DNA of 64,000 nucleotides from contig NZ_MQUQ01000002.1 in assembly GCF_001953865.1 (NCBI RefSeq), forward strand, positions 176,047 to 240,046, read 5' to 3'. Positions within the stretch are counted from its first letter, which is position 1. The number at the start of each line of letters is the position of its first letter. The notes beneath the pieces are model-generated. The model saw only the letters and a program-made list of their open reading frames with translations. It was not told where the DNA came from and ran no database searches. Made by a program: the position numbers and the translations under genes. This stretch comes from Amycolatopsis coloradensis. Lineage in GTDB: Bacteria > Actinomycetota > Actinomycetes > Mycobacteriales > Pseudonocardiaceae. Shown here in pieces: positions 54,501 to 63,700 of this stretch.

Positions 54501-55294
54501 GTGTCGAGCAGCGCCTGCAACAGCGTCGGGACACATTGCACGGTGGTGACGCCGTGCTTCACCACCGCGTCGATCAATGCTTCGGGATCCCGGAAACTCC
54601 CCGGCGTGCTCATCACCACCCGGGCACCCGCGGCGGGCGCCAAGATCTCCCACTGCGCGGCGTCGAAGCTCATCGGCGTCTTCTGCAGCACCGTGACATC
54701 CGGGTCCAGATGGCCGCAAGACCGCAACCAGCGCATCTGGGACACGACACCGCGATGCTCGATCATCACGCCCTTCGGCTTGCCGGTGCTGCCAGAGGTG
54801 TAGATGACGTAAGCCAGCGAGTCCGGTCGCGGCCCGGGCGGAACCTCGCCGGGCACGCCGTGGGCGTCGGCGACGGACACGATCCGCGTCCCGGCGGGCA
54901 CCAGTCCCGCGAGCCGACCGGCGAGATGCGGCTGGGTGACGACGACGCCGGTGCGGCTGTCTTCGAGCATGTACCGCAGCCGCTCTTCCGGGTACTCCGG
55001 GGACAACGGCAGATAGGCGGCCCCGGCGGCGAGGATGCCCCACGCGCCGACCATCAGGTCCGCGGAAGGCTCGACGTAGAGGCCGACGGGGTCGTCCGCG
55101 CCGATTCCCAGGCCGGCGAGATGCGCGGCGAGTTCCCCGCTCGCTTCTTCGAGCAGGCGAAACGTCAGTTCCCGGTCACCGTCGACGACGGCGACCGCCT
55201 CCGGCCGTGTCCTCGACCAGTGTCCGAGCAGATCCGGAAGGCAGGTACCGGAACGGACGCGATCAAGCGAGGTGATGTCGTCGATCGATGACAT
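51503..55294 (-). CDS. Indigoidine synthetase-like single-module NRPS (A-Ox-PCP-TE)
   Basis: A 1263-residue NRPS, close to the length of BpsA and IndC. The A domain has YVIYTSGSTGKPKGVMIEH (about 168) and RADNQVKLRGYRVEL (about 420). An FMN oxidase domain is inserted at about 525-810 (KTYRYYEGGAVT to GFMSSGYSSRSGNPLP). The A domain then resumes to PLTANGKVD (Lys about 896). The PCP has FFAAGGNSLTAV (Ser about 953). The thioesterase has WGYSFGAR (Ser about 1083) and late EGDHYS. By family, it should bind L-Gln, cyclise and oxidise it, and two products pair to give the blue pigment indigoidine. It needs 4'-phosphopantetheinylation. indA and indB are absent. Confidence 0.92.
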   Translation of the reverse strand: MSSIDDITSLDRVRSGTCLPDLLGHWSRTRPEAVAVVDGDRELTFRLLEEASGELAAHLAGLGIGADDPVGLYVEPSADLMVGAWGILAAGAAYLPLSPEYPEERLRYMLEDSRTGVVVTQPHLAGRLAGLVPAGTRIVSVADAHGVPGEVPPGPRPDSLAYVIYTSGSTGKPKGVMIEHRGVVSQMRWLRSCGHLDPDVTVLQKTPMSFDAAQWEILAPAAGARVVMSTPGSFRDPEALIDAVVKHGVTTVQCVPTLLQALLDTERLATCTTLRKLFSGGEALSRQLAKELVRELPWARLVNLYGPTECTINATAHVVDPDRIDESAAMISIGVPVDDTQCFVLDADLAPADIGETGELYIGGVQLARGYLNRPEQTRERFVPNPIAATERLYRTGDLAYWNPDGTIQFVGRADNQVKLRGYRVELDEITVAIEEHPWVRRAAAVVTDDARTGSKALVACVELNPREAAVMDQGNHGGHHQSKAGKVQVKAQLSNPGIRAVAGRPAVALPGKEETAYQRREVFARKTYRYYEGGAVTREDLAALLTPGPVSAYSREPGELSFAELGELLRWFGCFSSDERLLPKYSYASPGALYATQLYLETSGLDGLGAGIHYYHPIDHALVKVAESMGDGHSVHFIGRTGAIEPVYKNNIREVLEFEAGHMIGVFEEILPEYGLTISPSAFDPRPADRFRAAAGDHHLGTFSLHANDGTPRRDDTELFVQTHPGRVEGLPAGTYRWRNGEFERLSDALIESKHVIAINQKVYERAAFGITAVSRTADEWLEYVGLGVKLHHLQRNGLGLGFMSSGYSSRSGNPLPAARRIGDILAGQGIAPGPSYFFVGGKVSPEQVRSEGMREDAVHMKGPAEIIRDELANTLPDYMIPNRVLVLDELPLTANGKVDAQALAATDAVRTANGDTPYVAPSTRHERWLAEVWGKALKYDDVSVRDDFFAAGGNSLTAVALVNRINREYGTRLPLQVVFECPKLAELAARIGEDSGGPSSRLVPLAAGDGRPVFCWPGLGGYPMNLRPLAAKNGLGRSFYGVQAHGVNADETPYATVEEMAKADVAEIRRIKPEGPYTLWGYSFGARVAFESAWQLEQQGQRVDDLLLICPGNPEVGGGGERVASYTNPAYLTILLSVFLGSISGPEPLACRETVRDEDGFVAFVADLLPTLGEQLIRRIVRIVEETYEFDYSFRELARRRIAAPVTLFKADGDDYSFVENSSGYSATPPVVVTLEGDHYSVLKESGVAELVSAIRARLEG

Positions 55295-55470
55295 GGTGAT
55301 CCCCCAGTGCGAATTTCGTGTTTTCTGCTCCCCGGGTCAAAGGAGTGCCGCGGGCAGCCGGGGATACCGGCCGATTGACGAGAATCCGGAAAGCGCCCAG
55401 CCGACCATTCTTCGTCTCCCTTTCGGGCGGCGCTGCTCACCGGCGGCCGGAATCCGCCACAATCGGAAGC

Positions 55471-56337
55471 ATGATTCCCACTTTCGTCTTCGTGCACGGT
55501 TCGGGAAGTGCGGCGCACAGCTGGTCGGCCGTCCAGCGGGAGATGGCGTCACACGGGCATCGGACGCTCGCACTCGATCTTCCCGGCCGGGGCGCTGGTC
55601 TCAGCCAGGCCTACTACGAACAGGACCTCGAAGCCTTCGCGGCGGAGCCGTCGGTGATGAGCGACCTGACCTTGGACGACTTCATCGGGACGGTCGTCGA
55701 CGCCGTCGAGCGGGTGCGCCACCACGGCCCGGTCGTCCTGGTCGCGCACAGCTTCGGCGGCCTCCCGGTCACCGCCGCCGCCAACGCGATCCCCGAATTG
55801 ATCGACCGGATCGTCTACGTCGCCGCTCAATGCCCGGTGAACCGCGCGCCCGGGGAATACGCGGCGCTGCCCGAATGGACGTCGGCCGAGTTCTTTCCCG
55901 CGATCGAACCGCTACTCCTCGGGAATCCGTTGGAGCAGGGTTTCATCCGGGTCAACTGGCGTGGCGCCGACCGCGGGCGACGCGCCGCGCTTCGGGACGC
56001 CGTCGCGGCCGAACTCACCGAGGACGAGTTCCTCCAAGTGATCGTCACGAGCCAGCCGGACGAGGTGTTCTGGCCGGCCGGCCCCGAGTGGGACGTCCGC
56101 GCCGACAAGGATTCCTGGGGCCGGATCCCGCGCACGTTCGTCAAACTGACCAAGGATCACTCGATGCCACTCGCGATCCAGGACCTCTACCTCGCCGAGG
56201 GTGACGCGCTCACCCCGGACAACCCGTTCGACGTCCGGGAACTCGAGAGCAGTCACGCCGGCTTCTTCCGGAAGCCCGTCGGGCTGGCCGGGATCCTCGA
56301 CGACCTCAGCGTCCGAGCAGGCGCCGGATCTCGGTGA
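55471..56337 (+). CDS. Alpha/beta hydrolase
   Basis: A 288-residue hydrolase of the EstC/salicylate esterase-like kind. The oxyanion region is FVFVHGSGSAAHSW, the nucleophile is Ser94 in VAHSFGG, and the catalytic His is in ELESSHAGFF (about 260). The ATG at 55471 has CGGAAG upstream. It diverges from the NRPS across a 176-base gap in which I see no clear operator. Its 3' end overlaps the convergent monooxygenase gene by 32 bases. Confidence 0.88.
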   Translation: MIPTFVFVHGSGSAAHSWSAVQREMASHGHRTLALDLPGRGAGLSQAYYEQDLEAFAAEPSVMSDLTLDDFIGTVVDAVERVRHHGPVVLVAHSFGGLPVTAAANAIPELIDRIVYVAAQCPVNRAPGEYAALPEWTSAEFFPAIEPLLLGNPLEQGFIRVNWRGADRGRRAALRDAVAAELTEDEFLQVIVTSQPDEVFWPAGPEWDVRADKDSWGRIPRTFVKLTKDHSMPLAIQDLYLAEGDALTPDNPFDVRELESSHAGFFRKPVGLAGILDDLSVRAGAGSR

Positions 56338-57364
56338 CGGCCGTACGCCCCGCCCGGTTCGCGCCGACGGTGCTGGCGGAAGGACCGTAGCCGGCCAGGT
56401 GCAGACGCGGTTCGGCGAGGACGCGGGTGCCGTCCATCCGGATCCCGCCGCCCGGCCCGCGCAGGCGCAGCGGCGCGAGGTGGTCGATGGCGGCCCGGAA
56501 ACCGGTGGCCCACAGGATGATGTCGGCGGGTTCGAAGGTGCCGCCGGTCCACACGACGCCGTCCGGGGTGATCCGCTCGAACATCGGGTGCCGGTCGAGG
56601 ATCCCCGCGTCCAGCCCCGCCCGCACCTCGGGTGTCACCGCCAGATCGGTCACGCTGACGACGCTCTTCGGCGGCAGGCCCTCCCGGACCCGCCGGTCGA
56701 CCTTGGCGACGGCTTCGCGGCCCCAGTCCTCGCTGAACGGCTCGTCACGCCAGACCGGCGGGCGCCGGGTCACCCACCGCGTCGAGCGCGCGAACGGCGC
56801 GATCTCCAGCAGCAGCTGGACGGCCGACGCGCCACCGCCGACCACGACGACGCGCTTGCCGCGGAACTCGCCGGCACCGGTGTAGTCGGCGGTGTGCACC
56901 TGGCGGCCGCGGAAGGTCTCCTGCCCCGGGTAGTACGGCCAGAACGGCCGGTCCCAGGTGCCGGTCGCGCTGATCACCGCGCGGGCGGCCCAGGTTTCCG
57001 TCGCGCTGGTGACGACCAGCCGGTCTTCCTCGCCGCTCACCGACAGGACGTCGACAGGGCGATGGACCGGGAGGTCGTAGGTGCGCTCGTAGCGGCCGAA
57101 GTACTCGGAAACGGCCTCGGCCGCGGGCTGGTGCGGATCCGGGGTGCCGAACGACATCCCGGGGAGGTCGTAGACGCCGTGGACCTTCTCCATCACCAGC
57201 GAAGGCCAGCGGTACTGCCACGCGCCTCCTGGCCGTTTGCCGTGGTCGAGCACGACGAAACCCACCTCGTTGGCGAAACCCGCGCGGCGCAGGTGATACG
57301 CCGCCGACAGACCGGCCTGGCCCGCCCCGATCACCGCCACGTCGACTTCGTGATCCGCCTTCAT
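56306..57364 (-). CDS. Flavin-dependent monooxygenase-like FAD/NAD(P) protein
   Basis: A 352-residue protein with an FAD-binding GAGQAGLSAAYHL (residues 13-25) and a second dinucleotide motif VVVVGGGASAVQLLLE. The family is that of YUCCA/CzcO-like flavin monooxygenases and related oxidoreductases. The FMO fingerprint FxGxxxHxxx(Y/F) is approximated by FRGRQVHTADY. It should use NADPH and oxygen on a small soft nucleophile or ketone; the substrate is unknown. Confidence 0.85.
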   Translation of the reverse strand: MKADHEVDVAVIGAGQAGLSAAYHLRRAGFANEVGFVVLDHGKRPGGAWQYRWPSLVMEKVHGVYDLPGMSFGTPDPHQPAAEAVSEYFGRYERTYDLPVHRPVDVLSVSGEEDRLVVTSATETWAARAVISATGTWDRPFWPYYPGQETFRGRQVHTADYTGAGEFRGKRVVVVGGGASAVQLLLEIAPFARSTRWVTRRPPVWRDEPFSEDWGREAVAKVDRRVREGLPPKSVVSVTDLAVTPEVRAGLDAGILDRHPMFERITPDGVVWTGGTFEPADIILWATGFRAAIDHLAPLRLRGPGGGIRMDGTRVLAEPRLHLAGYGPSASTVGANRAGRTAVTEIRRLLGR

Positions 57365-57414
57365 ACCGGGTTCAACGGCGGAGGACGCGGGCTATTTCGC
57401 GTGGTGGGTCACAC

Positions 57415-58047
57415 TCAGCGCCTCAAGGCCCGCACGATCGCGACGACCACGAGCACTCCGGCCAAGGCGACCAGCACCGGCGCCACCCGATTGGCCACCG
57501 ATTCGCCCGCGTACTCCATCAGGTCGATGGCTTCACCTTCCGCCACCGGCTTCACCGCTTTCAACGGCGGACGCTCCGGCGGTTCGGGCTTCGCGGGTTC
57601 GGCCTTGGTGGCGAGCTTGCCGGACAGGCAGTCCGCGAACGCGTCGAGGAGCTTGCCGCCGACCTCGGAGATCATCCCGCGCCCGAACTGCGCCGGTTTG
57701 CCGGTGACCGCCAGTTCCGTGGCGACGGCGCCGTGGGTGACGCCGTCCTTCTCGGTCAGGGTGAGCGTCACCGTCGCCGACGCCGTGCCCGCGCCGCGCG
57801 CGTCCTTGCCGGCCGCCTTGATCACCACTTTCCCGGCGTCCTCGTCCTTTTCGACGAAATGACCGGCTCCCTTGTAGAGCAGGGAGATCGGCCCGAGCTT
57901 GACCTTCACCGTGCCTTCGAAGGCGTCCCCGTCGACCTGGGTGACGGTGGCGCCGGGCAGGCACGGCGCCACCCGTTCCGGATCGACGACGGCCTTCCAG
58001 ACCTCGTCGACCGGGGCGGGAACGGTGAATTCGTGGTCGAGCCGCAC
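57415..58047 (-). CDS. coxG: CoxG-type SRPBCC protein with C-terminal membrane anchor
   Basis: A 210-residue protein. The SRPBCC domain (residues 1-145) begins LDHEFTVPAPVDEVWKAVVDPERVAPCLPGA, the CoxG signature. A charged Pro-rich linker follows, and a C-terminal hydrophobic helix (VANRVAPVLVALAGVLVVVAIV). CoxG-like proteins attach molybdenum hydroxylases to the membrane and may help quinone coupling. It ends the coxS-L-M-G operon. Confidence 0.88.
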   Translation of the reverse strand: MRLDHEFTVPAPVDEVWKAVVDPERVAPCLPGATVTQVDGDAFEGTVKVKLGPISLLYKGAGHFVEKDEDAGKVVIKAAGKDARGAGTASATVTLTLTEKDGVTHGAVATELAVTGKPAQFGRGMISEVGGKLLDAFADCLSGKLATKAEPAKPEPPERPPLKAVKPVAEGEAIDLMEYAGESVANRVAPVLVALAGVLVVVAIVRALRR

Positions 58048-58072
58048 GGGCCGACCTCCCTTCCGATAGCTG

Positions 58073-58927
58073 TCAGGAGCCCGCGGCGGCGAGGACCGCC
58101 CGGCCGGTCAGCACCCTGGCGAGCTGCTGCCGGTACTCGACGTCGGAGTTGCCGTCCGCCGTCGGGTTCGTGCCTTCGGCCGCGTGTTCGGCCGCGCCGC
58201 GGATCGCCTCGGCGGTGGCCGCGCAGCCGACCAGCGCCGCCTCGACCCCGGCCGCCCGCACCGGCGTCGAACCCATGTTGGTGAGCGCGACCCGCGCCTC
58301 CTCGATGGTGCCCGCCTCGGTGCGGACGCAGGCCGCGACCGCGACCATCGACCACGCCTGCGCGACCCGGTTGAACTTCTCGTAGTGGGCACGCCAGCCG
58401 GTGTGTTTCGGCACGCGGACCTCGACCAGGATCTCGTCCGCGGCGAGCGCGGTGGTGAACATGTCCTGGAAGAAGTCCGCCGCGGCGACCGTCCGCCGCC
58501 CGCCCGGTCCGGCGACGACGAGTTCGCAGCCGAGCGCGAGCACCGGCGCCGGCAGGTCGCCGGCCGGGTCGGCGTGCGCGATGGCGCCGCCGAACGTGCC
58601 GCGATGCCGGATCTGCGGATCGGCGACCGTGTCGGTGGCGGCCTTGAGCAGCGCGGCGTGCGCGGCGACCAGCCCGTCCCGCTGGACGTCGTAGTGCGTG
58701 GTCATCGAGCCGATGACCAGCGCGTCGCCGTCCTCGCGGACACCGCGCAACTCGGAGACCTTCCCGAGGTCGATCAGCGTGGTCGGCGTGGCGAGCCGCA
58801 TCCGCAGCACCGGCAACAGGCTTTGCCCGCCTGCCAGCACCTTGGCGTCCTCGCCCGCTTCGGCCAGCGCGCACACCGCTTCGTCCACTGTGGACGGAGC
58901 TACGTAGTCGAACGGGGCCGGGATCAC
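58073..58927 (-). CDS. Molybdenum hydroxylase FAD-binding subunit (CoxM type)
   Basis: A 284-residue medium subunit. The FAD pyrophosphate loop is VLAGGQSLLPVLRMRLATPTTLIDL, and a second FAD segment is IRHRGTFGGAIAHADPAGDLPAPVLAL. It passes electrons from the iron-sulfur subunit to the acceptor. It overlaps the large-subunit gene by four bases. Confidence 0.93.
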   Translation of the reverse strand: MIPAPFDYVAPSTVDEAVCALAEAGEDAKVLAGGQSLLPVLRMRLATPTTLIDLGKVSELRGVREDGDALVIGSMTTHYDVQRDGLVAAHAALLKAATDTVADPQIRHRGTFGGAIAHADPAGDLPAPVLALGCELVVAGPGGRRTVAAADFFQDMFTTALAADEILVEVRVPKHTGWRAHYEKFNRVAQAWSMVAVAACVRTEAGTIEEARVALTNMGSTPVRAAGVEAALVGCAATAEAIRGAAEHAAEGTNPTADGNSDVEYRQQLARVLTGRAVLAAAGS

Positions 58928-61365
58928 TGGGCACCTCCGGTGGCGTCGATCGAACCGAGACCGTCACCGGCTTCGGAACCCAGCCCGCCCGCGGCGGCCG
59001 ACCCGTGCTGGATGGCGTGCCAGACCCGCATCGGGGTCAACGGCATTTCGATGTCGTCCACCCCGAAGTGCCGGACCGCGTCGATCACGGCGTTGACCAC
59101 CGCCGGGGTCGAAGCGATCGTGCCCGCCTCGCCGACTCCCTTGGCGCCCAGCGGGTTCGTCGTGGACGGTGTCTCGGTGCGGTCGGTGGTGAAGTGGGGC
59201 AGATCCGCCGCCGACGGCAGGAGGTAGTCGGCGAACGTCCCGGTGGTCAGCGTCCCGCCTTCGTCGTGGACGGCCTCTTCGAACAACGCCTGCGCGATGC
59301 CCTGCGCCAGTCCGCCGTGCACCTGGCCTTCCACGATCAGCGGGTTGACCGCCACGCCGACGTCGTCGACGCAGACGTAGGAGCGCAGCTTCACACGCCC
59401 TGTCTCGGTGTCGACCTCCGCCGCGCACAGATGCGTGCCGTGCGGGAAGGAGAAGTTCTCCGGATCGAACGTGTCCGACGAATCCAGCGAGGGTTCGACG
59501 CCGTCGGGCAGGTCGTGCGCCGAGAACACGGCCCACGCGATGTCCTGAATGGACGTCGAGGAATCCGTGCCCTTGACGGAGAACTTGCCCGCCTCGAACT
59601 CGAGGTCGTCCTCGGCGCATTCCATCATATGCGCCGCGATCGGCTTGGCCTTGGCGAGCACCTTGTCCGCCGCCTTGACCACCGCGATCCCGCCGACCAC
59701 CAGCGACCGGGAACCGTAGGTGTCCATGCCCTTGTGCGAGGACTGGGTGTCGCCGTGGATGACCTCGATGTCCTCGAACGGGACACCGAGTTTGTCGGCG
59801 ACGATCTGGCTCCACGCCGTCTCGTGGCCCTGGCCGTGCGCGGAGGCGCCGGTGATGACCTCGATCTTGCCGGTCGGCAGCACCCGGATGTCCGCGTGTT
59901 CCCAGCCGCCGGCGGCGTAATCCAGCGAGCCGAGCACCCTCGACGGCGCGAGGCCGCACATTTCGGTGAAGGTCGAGATGCCGATACCGAGCTGGACGGA
60001 GTCGCCGGATTCCCGACGCTCCTTCTGTTCCCGGCGGAGACCGTCGTAGTCGAACAGTTCCTTGGCCTTGGCGGTGGCGGCCTCGTAATTGCCCGAGTCG
60101 TAGGTCAGCCCGGCCACCGTGGTGAACGGGAACTCCTCGTGGGAGATCCAGTTCTTCTCGCGCAGCTCCATCGGGTCCATGCCCAGTTCGACGGCGAGTT
60201 CGTCCATGATCCGCTCGATGCCGAAGGTGGCCTCCGGCCGCCCGGCGCCGCGGTAGGCGTCGGTGAGCGTGGTGTTGGTGAACACGTTGGTGCAGGCGAA
60301 GTGGTACGCCGGGAACTTGTAGATGGCGTTGAACATGAACGCGCCGAGGATCGGCACGCCGGGGCCGACGAGGCCGAGGTACGCGCCCATGTCGGCGAGC
60401 AGTTCGACCTTGAGGCCGGTCACCGTGCCGTCGCGGTTCGCGGTGATGGTGAGATCCTGGATCTGGTCGCGGCCGTGGTGCGCGGCGACCATCGACTCCG
60501 ACCGGGACTCGGTCCACTTGACCGGTTTGCCGAGCCGCCGCGCGATCAGCGTCGACATCATCTCTTCGGGCAGCACGGCGATCTTGCCGCCGAACCCGCC
60601 GCCGACGTCCGGCGCGATCACCCGCACCTTGTGCTCGGGGAGACCGAGTGTGGCCGCCGTCATCGTCTTGAGGATGTGCGGGACCTGGGTGGCCGACCAC
60701 ATGACCAGCTGGCTGCCGGTCGGGTCGACGACGCACGCCCGCGGCTCCATGAAGGCGGGCACGAGCCGCTGCTGACGGAAACGCCGCTTGAGGACGACTT
60801 CCGAGTTCGCGATCGCGTCCTCGACGTCGGAACCCGTTCCCGCGCCTGCGGAATCGAAGACCCATACGGCGTTCTGGTTGGTGCCGAGATCTTCGTGCAC
60901 CAGCGGCGCGCCCTCGGCGAGGGCGTTCTCGAGCCCGAGAACGACCGGCAGTTCGTCGTACTCGACGTCGATCGCTTCGAGCGCGTCATGCGCTTCGGCC
61001 GACGTGCGGGCAACGACCACCGCGACGCCTTCACCGGCGAAGTTCACCGTGTCCGAAGCGAGAATGGGCCGCCTCGGCGATTTCATGTCCGGCGTGATCG
61101 GCCACGCGCACGGCATCCCGATGGCGCTTTCGGGATCGAGATCCCTCCCCGTGTAGACGGCGACGACACCCGGCGCGGACTTCGCCTCGGTGACGTCGAT
61201 CGAGACGATCTTGGCGTGCGCGAACGGGCTGCGCAGCACCGCGAGATGCAGCATGCCCGGCAGCGTCAGATTGTCGGTCCAGCGCGTGCGGCCGGTGATG
61301 AGCCGCTCGTCCTCCTTGCGGCGACGGGACTTGCCGACCTCCGGTTCGATCGTGGAGGTCATCAT
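58924..61365 (-). CDS. Molybdenum hydroxylase large subunit, form II CoxL-like
   Basis: An 813-residue molybdopterin-binding subunit. The active-site loop is [23 protein letters not shown] (about residue 371). Form I CO dehydrogenases carry AYRCSFR with the essential Cys; this protein has AYRGAGR, the form II pattern. The catalytic Glu region is [21 protein letters not shown] near the end. CO oxidation is therefore unlikely, and an aldehyde or N-heterocycle is a better guess. It overlaps both neighbours by four bases (ATGA). Confidence 0.93.
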   Translation of the reverse strand: MMTSTIEPEVGKSRRRKEDERLITGRTRWTDNLTLPGMLHLAVLRSPFAHAKIVSIDVTEAKSAPGVVAVYTGRDLDPESAIGMPCAWPITPDMKSPRRPILASDTVNFAGEGVAVVVARTSAEAHDALEAIDVEYDELPVVLGLENALAEGAPLVHEDLGTNQNAVWVFDSAGAGTGSDVEDAIANSEVVLKRRFRQQRLVPAFMEPRACVVDPTGSQLVMWSATQVPHILKTMTAATLGLPEHKVRVIAPDVGGGFGGKIAVLPEEMMSTLIARRLGKPVKWTESRSESMVAAHHGRDQIQDLTITANRDGTVTGLKVELLADMGAYLGLVGPGVPILGAFMFNAIYKFPAYHFACTNVFTNTTLTDAYRGAGRPEATFGIERIMDELAVELGMDPMELREKNWISHEEFPFTTVAGLTYDSGNYEAATAKAKELFDYDGLRREQKERRESGDSVQLGIGISTFTEMCGLAPSRVLGSLDYAAGGWEHADIRVLPTGKIEVITGASAHGQGHETAWSQIVADKLGVPFEDIEVIHGDTQSSHKGMDTYGSRSLVVGGIAVVKAADKVLAKAKPIAAHMMECAEDDLEFEAGKFSVKGTDSSTSIQDIAWAVFSAHDLPDGVEPSLDSSDTFDPENFSFPHGTHLCAAEVDTETGRVKLRSYVCVDDVGVAVNPLIVEGQVHGGLAQGIAQALFEEAVHDEGGTLTTGTFADYLLPSAADLPHFTTDRTETPSTTNPLGAKGVGEAGTIASTPAVVNAVIDAVRHFGVDDIEMPLTPMRVWHAIQHGSAAAGGLGSEAGDGLGSIDATGGAQ

Positions 61366-61892
61366 TCACCACCCGAGCCGACACGGGAAGCGGTGTCCGA
61401 GGCGAGCCGCTCCGCTTCGGGCCCGGCACCGGGCCGCATCCGATGGGCGGCGTCGCGCACCGCGCGGACGATGTTCTGGTAACCCGTGCAGCGGCACAGG
61501 TTGCCTTCGAGTCCTTCTCGGACGGCCTTTTCGTCCGGATCGGGATTGTCGGCGAGCAGGTCGATCGACTGCATGATCATGCCGGGCGTGCAGAATCCGC
61601 ATTGGAGCGCGTGATTCTCGTGGAACGCCTTCTGCACCGGGTGCAGTTCGCCGTCCCGGGCGAGTCCTTCGATCGTGGTGATTTCGCAGCCGTCGGCCTG
61701 GACCGCGAGAACCGAACAGGATTTCACGCTGTGCCCGTCGAGGTGGACGGTGCAGGCTCCGCAGTTGCTGGTGTCGCAACCGACCACGGTGCCTACCTTC
61801 CCGACCCGTTCGCGCAGATGGTGCACGAGCAGGGTGCGGGGTTCGACGTCGTCTGTGTAACTGGTGCCGTCGACGGTGACGGTGATGCGCAT
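61362..61892 (-). CDS. Molybdenum hydroxylase 2Fe-2S subunit (CoxS type)
   Basis: A 176-residue small subunit. The plant-type cluster uses Cys39, Cys44, Cys47 and Cys59; the second cluster uses Cys98, Cys101, Cys133 and Cys135 (LQCGFCTPG and GNLCRCTGY). It transfers electrons from molybdenum to FAD. The ATG at 61890-61892 has GGAGG upstream. The C-terminal tail of about 25 residues is longer than usual. Confidence 0.94.
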   Translation of the reverse strand: MRITVTVDGTSYTDDVEPRTLLVHHLRERVGKVGTVVGCDTSNCGACTVHLDGHSVKSCSVLAVQADGCEITTIEGLARDGELHPVQKAFHENHALQCGFCTPGMIMQSIDLLADNPDPDEKAVREGLEGNLCRCTGYQNIVRAVRDAAHRMRPGAGPEAERLASDTASRVGSGGE

Positions 61893-62138
61893 CAGGCCTC
61901 CAAAAGCAAGAGAAACCCCGCGCTGGTCCGGGGTCGTTCGGGAGCGGCCGGTCATTCGGTTGTCACGGACCGACCCCGGCGGACCGTGATCGGACTCACA
62001 GCCGAGCGTGCTACTTCTGCCTGGCCGGGACAACCCCCACCAGGGGGTCACTCCCGGCTGCGCCCGCAGATGCGTTTGGAGGCATGAAAAAAGGTCGCAG
62101 ATGCGGAAGCATGGGTGAGTGTCTCCACGCGACTGCTT
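61893..62138. other. Upstream region of the cox operon
   Basis: This gap carries the promoter region of the leftward cox operon. CACGGACCG (61964-61972) and CGGACCGTG (61980-61988) form an imperfect inverted repeat about 72-96 bases upstream of coxS and could be an operator. No regulator gene is adjacent. I see no gene here. Confidence 0.4.
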
Positions 62139-62212
62139 AGCGGCCCTGTCGCGAAAGCCACTTTCGGGACGTCTGATGTCCCGAAAGTGGCTTTCGCGAC
62201 GCAAGGGCCGCT
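62139..62212. repeat. Nested-palindrome repeat, family B copy 2; likely terminator of the dehydratase gene
   Basis: The same 23-base arms as at 39530 (62148-62170 and 62178-62200) around GTCTGAT, extended by AGCGGCCCT (62139-62147) and AGGGCCGCT (62204-62212) with a three-base bulge. Each arm contains the CGAAAG-CCA-CTTTCG inner palindrome. It lies 11 bases beyond the dehydratase stop codon. Confidence 0.9.
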
Positions 62213-62223
62213 GAGAAGCGTCC

Positions 62224-63150
62224 TTATCCCTCACGGGGCCAGGGGGCGTTCGCCCCGGTGACCACGGTGGTGGCGAACTCGCCAGGCAGGTCGTGCACGG
62301 TCAGCGCGGCCAGGCCGGCGGCGCCCGCGGGTTCCGGGACGACGCCGAGGATCTCCTCACCCAGTCGCATGGCCGCGCGCAGATCGTCGTCGCTGACCAG
62401 CACGAAGTCGTCGACGAGCGACCGCATCCGCCGGATGGATTCCGGCTCCGGGGTCCGGATCGAGATCCCGCCGGCGAACCAGTTGGCCCGGTCGACGGTG
62501 ATCGGTTCACCCGCCTGCCAACTCCGCGCCATCGCGGGTGCCGACTCGGTCCCGACGCCGACGATCCGGACGTCCGGCGAGTGCGCCTTGAGCCAGAGCG
62601 CGACCCCGGCGATCAGCGCGCCGTCGCCGACCGGGAGCACCACCGTGTCGATCCCGGTCTCCCGCGCCAGTTCCAGGCCGATCGTGCCCGCGCCTTCGGA
62701 GATCGCGGGCTCGCGGCCGTCGACCACGAAGACGCGATCCGGCGCTTCGGCGGCGAAGGCGGCAGCGGCGGCTTTCGCTTCGCCGTCGACCCGGCGCACG
62801 CGGGCGCCCAGCGCCTCCATCCGCCGGAGTTTGACCGGGGAGATGTCGGCGGGGACGAACACCTCGGCCCGCAGGCCGCGTTTCCTGGCCGCGAAGGCGA
62901 CGGCCTGCCCGAAGTTGCCGCTCGTGCCACACACCATCGTGGTGCCCGGCTCCAGCCCGGCGGCGAAGTAGTCCGCGCCGCGGCCTTTGAAGCTGCGCAA
63001 CGGATTCAGGGTCTCGACTTTCACCAGCACCCGACGGCCGAGCCGTTCGTTCAGCTGTTCGTCGCTGTACTGCGGGGAATTCAGGAAAACGGGGTCGATC
63101 ACCTTCGCCGCCTCGGCGACGTGGTCCAGCTGGAGGTCGATATCGGTCAT
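62224..63150 (-). CDS. Threonine/serine dehydratase-like PLP enzyme
   Basis: A 308-residue fold type II PLP enzyme. The Schiff-base Lys55 is in [12 protein letters not shown], the phosphate loop is [11 protein letters not shown], and the cofactor-edge segment is [12 protein letters not shown]. It deaminates Thr or Ser, or a close analogue such as hydroxyaspartate. I chose ATG 63150; an ATG ten codons upstream is possible, and neither has a good ribosome site. It diverges from an Lrp/AsnC regulator, which fits an amino acid catabolic role. Confidence 0.85.
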   Translation of the reverse strand: MTDIDLQLDHVAEAAKVIDPVFLNSPQYSDEQLNERLGRRVLVKVETLNPLRSFKGRGADYFAAGLEPGTTMVCGTSGNFGQAVAFAARKRGLRAEVFVPADISPVKLRRMEALGARVRRVDGEAKAAAAAFAAEAPDRVFVVDGREPAISEGAGTIGLELARETGIDTVVLPVGDGALIAGVALWLKAHSPDVRIVGVGTESAPAMARSWQAGEPITVDRANWFAGGISIRTPEPESIRRMRSLVDDFVLVSDDDLRAAMRLGEEILGVVPEPAGAAGLAALTVHDLPGEFATTVVTGANAPWPREG

Positions 63151-63182
63151 GACGCCCAAGCTAGGCCGGAAGTCGATCATGC

Positions 63183-63220
63183 CGATTGTAAATTTTCCCG
63201 CCCGCGTGCAAAAATCTTGC
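63183..63220. promoter_or_regulatory. A+T-rich Lrp-type control region
   Basis: The gap between the dehydratase and Lrp genes contains GATTGTAAATTTTC (63184-63197) and GCAA-AAATC-TTGC (63208-63220). These A+T-rich, weakly symmetric elements suit an Lrp dimer or octamer and stand out against the G+C-rich background. There is no ribosome site before the Lrp GTG. Confidence 0.45.
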
Positions 63221-63700
63221 GTGCCCCTCGACGAGATCGATCATCTGCTGCTCGACCTCGTCCAGGTCGACGCGGCCCGCCCGCTGCACGAACTGGGGGA
63301 CGCCGTCGGCCTTTCCCCGAGCGCGGTCCAACGGCGGCTGACCAGGCTGCGTGCCGCGGGCGTGATCCGCGCGCAGGTCGCCGTGCTCGATCCCGAAACA
63401 CTGGACGCCGGGATGGCGTCGGTCATCCTGATCGCGCTGACCGACGACGACGTGAAGCACCACAACGCGTTCCGCGAGCGCATGCTGGCCGAACCGCGAG
63501 TCCAGCACTGCTACAGCATCGTCGGGCAGTGGGACTACGTCGTCGTCCTGCTCACCCCGGATCTCAAGGCGAGCCGCCACCTGGCCAGGAACCTGTTCAC
63601 CGAGCACGTCAAACGGTTCGAGACCCTGCCGGCCTTCGACGTGGTCAAGTCGAGCCAAGCGATCCCGGTGCCCGGCGTCAGCCGTGGATCCGGCCGGTGA
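63221..63700 (+). CDS. Lrp/AsnC family regulator
   Basis: A 159-residue Lrp protein. The helix-turn-helix is RPLHELGDAVGLSPSAVQRRLTRLRAAGVI, and the RAM ligand domain follows (VQHCYSIVGQWDYVVVLL). The GTG at 63221 gives the usual Lrp N-terminus (LDEIDHLLLDLVQ); an ATG at 63179 is in frame but would add an A+T-rich stretch. It probably controls the divergent dehydratase in response to an amino acid. Its end overlaps the convergent XdhC gene by 23 bases. Confidence 0.9.
   Translation: MPLDEIDHLLLDLVQVDAARPLHELGDAVGLSPSAVQRRLTRLRAAGVIRAQVAVLDPETLDAGMASVILIALTDDDVKHHNAFRERMLAEPRVQHCYSIVGQWDYVVVLLTPDLKASRHLARNLFTEHVKRFETLPAFDVVKSSQAIPVPGVSRGSGR

Noticed and set aside
58924-61365. True aerobic CO dehydrogenase (form I)
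   Set aside because: The active-site loop is AYRGAGR and lacks the Cys of AYRCSFR.
59005-61482. 825-codon open frame antisense to the large hydroxylase subunit
   Set aside because: Shadow of a well-supported gene; its composition is that of the complementary codon positions.
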